A stretch of 64,000 nucleotides of DNA, from positions 65,097,449-65,161,448 of the forward strand of contig OX457037.1 in NCBI GenBank assembly GCA_949752735.1, read 5' to 3'. Made by a program: the position numbers and the translations under genes. The DNA comes from Lumbricus terrestris. Taxonomy: Eukaryota; Annelida; Clitellata; Crassiclitellata; Lumbricidae. The notes beneath the pieces were generated by a model. The model was not told the origin of the DNA, did not search any database, and was given only the letters and a program-made list of their open reading frames with translations. Below are positions 13,101-22,500 of this stretch, in pieces. Numbering within the stretch: position 1 is the first letter of the stretch; each line of letters begins with the position of its first letter.

Positions 13101-16100
13101 CACTCCATACTAAGATTTTTATCATTTTCTTTTTCAGCTCCTTATTGATTCCTCTTCTCAGTAGCTCTTTACTCTTTTCAAATGCATCTTTTCCTAGTAT
13201 ACAATCCTTCGTTGTATTTCTGTCGCGAAGTCCCCCTTCAGTCCGGAAGTAACCTGTACTTCCGGCCTCGAGGGTGGGTCGCCTCGCTGTAGAGCCCTAG
13301 GGTCTAAACCACGATTCAGGCCACCTTTCAACACTGGGTCCATAATCCGTTCGGTCTCGTAAGATCGGTTTCTCCTTTGGTCATATTCATGATAATTTAC
13401 GCGGGGCTGTGTAGCTAACCGCTGACTTCTTCTGAATCCGCTCATATCCGCATTCCATGGTACCAAGGGATGGCTCGAGTGTATCGGCGCGACAACTGTA
13501 TTAGTTGTAACTACAGACCTACTGTAGTCTGGGTTCGTTGTGGACTCTACAGCGAGTTGTCTTTCAACCATAGGGGAAGTTTCCAGTCGGTCTAGGCGAT
13601 ACATAATTTCCCCTACTTGTGATCTTACTTCTCCTACTTGTGATCCAAGTACGCCTACTTGTGACCTCACATCCCCTTGAAGTGCACCTACTTGTGATCT
13701 GACCTCTGAGAATTTGCTATCCATCCGGTCCATCATCAACTCAACGACCGAACTAACTCGTGACCTATCCGAGGCACGTGACCTTGTATCCTCGTCCTCG
13801 TTAGGGCGCTCCATAAATGCTGGAGAGGTAGGTCGACTAATGCTCATGATCAGAATGACAACTCTGCTTTATTTCTTAATTAAACAAGTTTATTCACAAT
13901 TAAAGTAATGGTCAACGCTAAAGAAATATTAACTAATACAATCGACAATCGTTCACAACTTGGAAAATTATCACAATGTCCCAAATTCACTTAATGGCGA
14001 TTAATTACAGTTTTCTCCATTTTACCTTAATTTCCACATACCTTAACTTGGGCAAGGAAGCTGGGAAGCAAGGTATTAATCCACCGAAACGACGCAATTA
14101 TGTGTGTAATCCACGCAATGATTCGCTGACGGTGCAATTTGTACTCCACGTTTGCACAAAGATAATTTCTCGGTAATCCAGTGAGATATATATTCCAAAA
14201 TGATATATCCACGTTTCGCGTAGTTGCCGATTTCGAATTACTCCAATTTGACTTAATATTCCACGATTCAGACCGACTTTCTTACATAAACTTCAACTAC
14301 AACCGAGCTCTTGTCAAATGCGACTTATCACTTCAACGGCCAGGACAAGACTGAATTTCAGACACGCGCTGACGCGAGATTGGCGCCGAAACCCGCGATC
14401 CGGACAAAGGCCTGCTTAAAGTATAGGCTTGGGTTTTTCCGCTAACGTTAAAGTATACGATCCGCCTTATCATTAAGCCTCGCTTTGGTCTAGAAAGCCA
14501 GACAGCCTATGTTTTAACATGGACCACTTTATCATACAGCCTCATTTCAATTCAGACTAGGCGGCAAATTTTACTGCTTACGTCAGTCTGTCCGGGCAGG
14601 TCTGTCGTAACACACGGGCCTATGTCCAAATGTCCTACTGCGTATCGCTGCGTATCTCTAAGTATTATTAAATATTATTGCGTGTTTAATGTCAACAGGT
14701 CCTTGAGTGCATTTCACGGCGAAAACATTATTTTAATAAATTTAACGTTGCGGGCCCTCCCGGTGTATTTCAATCAATACAATCGCCATTAATATTGATA
14801 TAAAAATCGCAATTAAATCGTAAAATGTAACATTCGTTACATTTCTCTGTGGCATCTAGCATCCTCCGTAATCGTACTGCCGAGATACTTAGGGACATTA
14901 AATAAAATCTACTTATCTATTATAGAAGTAGAAATAGAAGTAGGCCTACTAGAATAATGTTTTATATAATATATAAATAAATATTATTGTGTGTTGAATC
15001 ATTGTAATGACTTTTCAGATTGTGGACAGAGAACGTTCGACGGCAACGGGGGTGTTATCACCTCTCCCAGCTATCCCAGCTACTACGGTAACAATCAGAT
15101 CTGCAGCTATTACATCGTTGCTACGTCGCTCAGTACGATCAAATTCACCTTCAACGTATTCGATCTCGAACTGCACACTACATGCGCCTACGACTGGGTT
15201 GAGGTAGGTTCCAGTTCACTAACTGAAATAATTTCTGTAGCTTTGCAAAGATCTTAGTTTGGTAATAATCTAAATAATTTCGCTTAGATTAATATTTTGT
15301 TTAAATCATAGAATTCCTTCGAGATGGTCGGATAATCAAGAAGTCATTAGGCCATTTGGTGTGGTCAGAGATTTGCGTTATCTCTCAGTTCATATTTTAA
15401 AAATGATCATGAAAGAATTAATACCAAGATGATGATAAAGAAGACAGTGCTTGTGATATTCTACCTGAACAGAAAAGGTCACGCTCTCACTTAGTCGGTA
15501 ATAGCAACAATGTGTTATTATTGATGGTCTATTTAAGCCACTCGCGCATACTTGTTTTGCACTTACTAATCGTTACTCTTTCTTGTCTAGTTAAGAGCTT
15601 ACATTTTTTCTTATTTAGTTAAGATATCTGTAGTATAGTTGTAATCATTGTAATCATTCACCTCTTAATTAATAGCAATTGTCGGCCGTTCCATCCTTTT
15701 GTTTTACAAGTACATAGGTGTCCCTATTAGCGGGGACAGTGATCCCTTCAGGGCCCATCCTTGTTACCATTCCCATTTGAATATGTGACTTGTAATTTTT
15801 GGCTGTAAAAAAGTGATTGGCTGCAAAAATTAAATTATTTTTGATTTGATTTGAACAGTTCACTTGTGATAGCAATTCAATCTCCCGACCACTCAGGTAT
15901 TGCGGTTCTGGCTATCGGGCGGAATTGATATTCAAGCCGTGCTCCCGTGTTCTCATTTCCTTTCGTTCTGATGGATCTGACACACGCATCGGATTCTCAC
16001 TGTCCTATAATGTCGAACCAATTAGTAAGTCTGCCTTCTTTAACTGTTTCGAGTCTCATGTATTTTGCTATTTCTTTGGGTTTTTTGTTTTTCCAAACGT

Positions 16101-16513
16101 GTGTTTATATTCCATCGTAACGAAAGAAATTTACCTTTTAGATTTGCTTACTTTATGATTGAAATCGAAAACAGCTTATACTAATTATTCAACAGAAAAG
16201 TGTTTTGAGACTTCTTGGGCCAAAAACTGATGAACAAGATAATTAGGCCTAATTGTCAGTTATTTGAAACCTTGAATCCACACAGCTTAACCACCTCCAA
16301 CTCATGCAAGATGCCGTCACCAGAACACCCACACATCGTCAAATTTCTCCAATCTTCAAGCCACTTCACTGGCTGAAAATCCCAGAGCGAATCCACTTCA
16401 AAGTTCTCCTCTTAATCTACAACGCCTTACAATGCTCACAACCCACATATCTTCACGAACTGCTCACCATCCAGCCCATCCGTTCTACCCGATCATCCGC
16501 CTGTCATACTTTC

Positions 16514-16578
<65 letters not shown>

Positions 16579-19500
16579 AGCCGGTCACAAGTCATCTCAA
16601 GTTCTTCAACCGAGCCTTATCCAACTCAACACCACGCCTTTGGAATGATCTGCCTCCTGAATTCCGATACTTTTCAGTTCCTCAACCATCATTACTGATC
16701 ACACGTACACCTTCTTCAGGCTCCTCTATCCATCACACCTCAGGCTTTTCATTCGAAACTGAAGACACTCCATTTCAAGAACTGTTACCCTGTCTCATCT
16801 GATCCTCCACCTTTGAATTCGCGACCCAGACAACACTCGCCTTAGTAGCTGTTCCGCCCCTCTGGTCCTATGGTAGCTCGATCTGGACCACCTTCAGACT
16901 ACTCCTACGGACAACCCTTCTGACTCAACGCTGCGCTCGTGAATAAGTTTGTGCCCCGCGCTTGACTTTCGAGTGGCGCTTTAGAAATGTGGAGACTACG
17001 ATAATGCTTACGATTACGATGAGTAGTGGCGCTACTGATCGAGTGCGTCGGGTCACCGTATATAATAGTGAGCGTTACAGGCGACTGTATGGAATTGTCA
17101 GCGACAGGACACTGTTTGTATAATCAACAACACACGTGACACAAACCTTTCTCTGTCCTCTTATTTGTCTACATTTGTCTACTATCTATGTCCTTCGAAT
17201 TAATTTTGAAAGTGATTCCCGCCCCACCCGGCCTCATCAACCTACTGTGTATTATTATATGCACAGACGCAAAAGCACACGCACACATGCATGTCCCCGC
17301 ATGTTTACATTCACACATACAGAACTACAAGAATCTTAGTAAACAATCATGACATTGTGTACGATTACAAAAACCAGTATCCACAATCATTCCACATCTA
17401 TTGGGTCGCTGGCCTTCTGATAATAATGTCGTGTCTCGAGATCTTTGACTGCTTCTTCCTTCTTACATTTAGTCTGCATTTACTTAATATCTGTTTAATG
17501 AATAATTATTGTTCCTCAGGATGCCAAGGTGACTGCTCTCCTGTGGCCAACGGCACCGGATACAACTGCAACTGTGATGCCAACCAGACTCCTTACATCG
17601 CTCCACCGTACGACCAATGTCCAGTCGGCTGTTTCAGTTCATCGGGCTTTTGCGCATGTAGCTCAGCTCAGGCCACCCCACCTACATCAACATCGACCAC
17701 AACCACGTCAACATCGACCACACCCACGTCAACATCGACCACAACCACGTCAACATCGACCACAACACCCACGTCAACAACCACCACAACCACGTCAACA
17801 ACCACCACACCCGCCTCAACATCCACCACTACCACTTCAACGTCCACCACCCCGACTTTGCCTGCATACTCATGTAAGCATCTCTTGAAGTACTATAGCA
17901 TCGGTTTGGAATTGATGGAAAATAATTTTATTGTATGAATCGGTCAAAGTCACAAAATTTTCGGTGTCTCCATTCCAGACTAACCGAATTGTTTGACTTA
18001 CTACGATGTTTTCGATTCTGAAATGACTTTATATTTAGACCTATACAATCTTAAGTGGGATTTTGTACAATTCGAGTGTCATATATCTTCTAAAAAGAAT
18101 AGAATCTCGTCTTTAAAATGACACAAAACGTACAATGTCGTACATAGTGGCATAGAGGCAACTTGGGAACTGGGAAACTAGCTCCTGAGTTGCTTCTATT
18201 GTTTATCCGAAATGTGTCCTGCCCTATGGAATGAATACCGAAAGCTGCAGTCTTGGTTCTTGAGCACTAAGACCGAAAGGCAACACATAAAAGACAAAAC
18301 GATTCGATTAAAAATTAAACTCTTCCGAATATAATATTAGTAGTAGCCTAGTTCAAGTTGAAACATAATGAGACGAAACAGTAGGCTAGTATTAGTAGTC
18401 GAAGTAGTATATTAGTTATTAAAGTTATAGAAGTTTTGGTAACAGAATGTACAGTAAGCTTAATATAGTACTGTTGTTGTTGGTGCTGTTGCAGGACAGG
18501 GTCCATGCAGTCCATTACTTCGAGTGGTAATTCATGCTGCTCCTGTACATTATATTCTATTTTTGTTTGATTATTTTATCATCGCTACCTACACACCTAT
18601 TCGTATAAGTGCTTTAATCGAACTCACAGATTGTGGTTTGTAGCATTCTGCTTAATTTTCAGACTGTGGACAGAGCACGTTCATCGAACAGAAAGGTAAT
18701 CTAACATCTCCCGGTTATCCCAGCCTTTATGGAAACGATCAGTTCTGCAGCTACCACATCGTCGCTTCATCGTTGAGTACGATCAAATTCACCTTCAACG
18801 TGATCAGTATCGAACAGCAGGAGAGCTGCGTCTACGACAGGATTGAGGCAGGTTCAAGCTCACCAACTCGGATCATTTCTGTGGCTTTGCAACTCTTGTA
18901 ACTATCATGTCTGACCAAATTCTTTTAGATTAATATTTTGACGGAACCGTATAGTTCCTTTGGGATGGTTAGATAATTTCAGAGCCGGTTATTTGATAAC
19001 CGTTGCAGATGTCCGGGTTTTTAAATGAGCCGAATGAAGAATGCGATTGAAAAACCTTAACTAGGAAAGAGACTTAGGCTACGTTTTTTTGCTAAGTGAG
19101 TTTCAAATTGCGAAGTAATTATATCCAGTACTGTACTGGTAAATTATGAGGTGAATGGACACCGGTCGGGAAAAATTCGACGTTTTCCGGCCGAGATTAT
19201 TCTGACGACTTTATTAGTCATCTAAATTTCTGACGACCATTTTCTTGGTCATCACCTGCATTTTCTTGTGACTTGAAGTCCACGAAAGTCCAAAAACCAC
19301 TACTTTTCGCGATTTTCGCCTTTTTTCTCGTCGAACTTTTCTTTCTCGCATTTGTTCTCATTGAATTCTTTGTGAGGTGAGCATACCCTGTATACCCGCG
19401 TGTAGCCTACCCTCGTTTTAGGGAGGTGAATACACGCTGCCGTTTTTTCCCGGAGGTGAGTGCACGCTGTATACCCGCGTATGCCCTCGTGTAGAGCCCT

Positions 19501-22500
19501 GATTATAGCTATGCATGTTAAAATGCAAATTGAATCAAATTATGGATATTTTATTTGAACAGTTCACTTGTGAGAGCAACTCAATCAGACGACCAGTCAC
19601 GTATTGCGGCCATGGTGACCGGGCGGAATTGAGCTTCAAGCCATGCTCCAGTGTTCTCGTGACGTTTCGTTCTGACGGATCTGTTATAAGCACTGGATTC
19701 TCAGTGTCTTATGATATCGAACCAATTAGTAAGTTTACATATTCAATCTTGCACTGCTTCGCGTATTTTTACTTGCTAAACCTATCTACAGAGTGCATAA
19801 TGTAGCCTATGTGTGTTTAGTTAAGAATTTGCACTGTCTAAATTGGTTAAGTTACCTTAAGTAGGCCTAATTGTAATTATTCACTGTGTTACTTAAAAGC
19901 AATAATTGTCGGCCATTGCATACTTTTTTGCATGTACGTAGGTGTCCCTATTAGCGGGATCAGCGATCCCCTCAGGGTCTATCCTTGTGGCCATTCCCCT
20001 TTAAATATGCGATTGCAATTTTGTAGGCTAACTGTAAAAGAAATGATTGGTTTCAAAATAAATGATTGATTGATTGATTGATTAATATATTTCGCTGTTT
20101 CTGTATTCTCCTATCTATATGAAGAATAGACAAATTGATAGTGGGGCTGTCGTATGTCGACATCATTTATAAAGCGCAACTCGTTTGAACTGTTGATTGC
20201 AGAAACTCCGAGGAAAGAAAAACACCTTCAGCCAGCGAGTATAAGGGGCATCGCAGATAGCGCCTGATGTTCGCGAGATGTTGACAATAATATTGTAGTT
20301 CATAACAACAACATTCGTCTTGCTTTACTTATTGAAATACATGTTTGTCTTTTTCTTCGATATTGCATTTAGTTTATTTACTGTCTGACTTACTTTAGGC
20401 CCCTATGTATTATCGTAAAATGAATAGTCATTGTTCTTCAGGATGCCAAGGTGACTGCACTCCTGTGGCCACAGGCTCCGGATACAACTGCAACTGTGAT
20501 GCCGATCAGACTTCTTACATCGCTCCACCTTACGACCAATGTCCCAACGGCTGCTTCGATTCATCAACCTACTGTGCATGCAGTTCACCACCATCTGGTA
20601 CTGTAGCTATTTAGACAATCAATCGGGGTTTATGCTTGATAACATTATATATCAAAAGGGAATTTACAGTTTTATAAATATTGTTAGATGGAATTATAAC
20701 GCAAATGAATCATACACGTGACCTGCGAAAAATCGACGTCAATAGTCTATAAACTAGGTGGTGGGCAGGTGAGCTGGAAACCCTCAAGACACAGCTGCTG
20801 CAATAGCATAAATCACTCAGTCTTATTATCAAACTTGATGAATGGTTTATGACAACGGAAACCAGACACAATAAGCCCATCATTTCGAGAACCAATTAGG
20901 CCTACAACAGTTACTTTTGACGGGGAAAATGCTTTACTCGAAGCCTGACGAGTCTTTTTAAAAACCTTGCTTTAATGTATTCAATGTTCAGCGTCCTGAT
21001 GGTCCGTTTATATTTTCAAAACGTGAATAATTTAAACAATTTGAGCTAAAAGATGTAGAGAAACGAGTGCAATAAACTAAGGAAGTACCTGGTATTCTGA
21101 AGATGTATGGACCAACTGACCATCTAGGTGACCTATAATCTAAAACAGTGTAATGTTGTTAACCATCTTCGATCAGAGGGTTGGTAGCTTCATGAACAAG
21201 TCTTTTGACTCTTTTCCATCTCCTCCTATCTCCTATCTCCGTCAGAGTCCGATCGAAAGATGTTCCCATCCATGCTCCGATGTTGACAACCCATCCCATC
21301 CTCGGCCTCCCTCGTGCTCTTGCTGCTCTTGAATCTTATGCAATTGCTGGAAATGACATGCTAAATTCTGCTATAGGTAGGGCTGCTATTAGATTGAAAA
21401 ATGTAATCAAAATTAATCGCACGATTAATTTTTTAATCGCAATTAACTGCAAATTAATCGCAACACATTTCCTTCAAGTATATTAATCTTAATATTTTTC
21501 TAAAAACCCCGAAGCATAATATGAATGAATGCTTGGGCCCTTCTTTCTATTACAAACAATTTCAGTAACCTTTGGCTTAGGCTGTAAGCATTTAAAATAT
21601 TATTTAAAACTTGGATCCATTTGCCAGTTACTGGAGTGCATCCAATGTAATCTAAGTTGAAATAGCATTAGTGGAATATCTGCAAAAATGTAGGCTATCA
21701 CTAGTTTCAAGTATAGTTTAGCTTTCCGGTTAAAACATTTTCTGCATTTGATTCCATTCATTCGGATCTAATTAACGCGTGCGCTTAATGCGTTAAAAAT
21801 GTTTAATCGCAATTTTTTTACGCGTTGATTGCACGCGTTAATCGCATCAACAGCCCTAGCTATAAGAGATTAGTTAGGCCATACTCTGTTTGCGAAACAT
21901 TTTTTCCTTTGGTTTTACCTTGAGATGTCTCCTTATATCGACTACCATTTTATTGTTCATTTGGTGCCGTAGTTCAAAACGATGCAACAACACCGTCATG
22001 GCAATATTCTGAAGACACAACAGACCAGGGCAATTCGTCATTCACTGAACTTCCCTGGAATTCCAGTGATACGCTGAACATCACCGATTTGGTCGACTGT
22101 TACAGCTGTTGGTATTCTTCAGGAACCGTCAATGACGTACCGGCAGATTTGTCTTGTCAGGAACCTTTCGTTTCATATGATGGAGGCTCATGTAGTGGAG
22201 GGGCTTGTGCTACATACTTCTCTGTCTATGATGGTAAGTTTCTTTGCCTGACCTCAAATTCCATGTTACATCATCAATTAGCTGTGAATTTTTGTGTTTC
22301 ACTCTCTGATATTTAAAATCGCAGGTGATCATGGGCGGAGTTTGCTTTCCGTTCTTGGAGGTGCTAAGGACTTCTTGGGAGGCTAAGCCCGGGAAAAGAT
22401 ACCATTTACACGGTAAAAAAATGAATTTAGGTTTTCTTGGGGGGGCTTAGCCCTTAGCCCTCGGTGGCCGAGTGGGTTGGTAGCCCGCTCGCCGCGCCGT

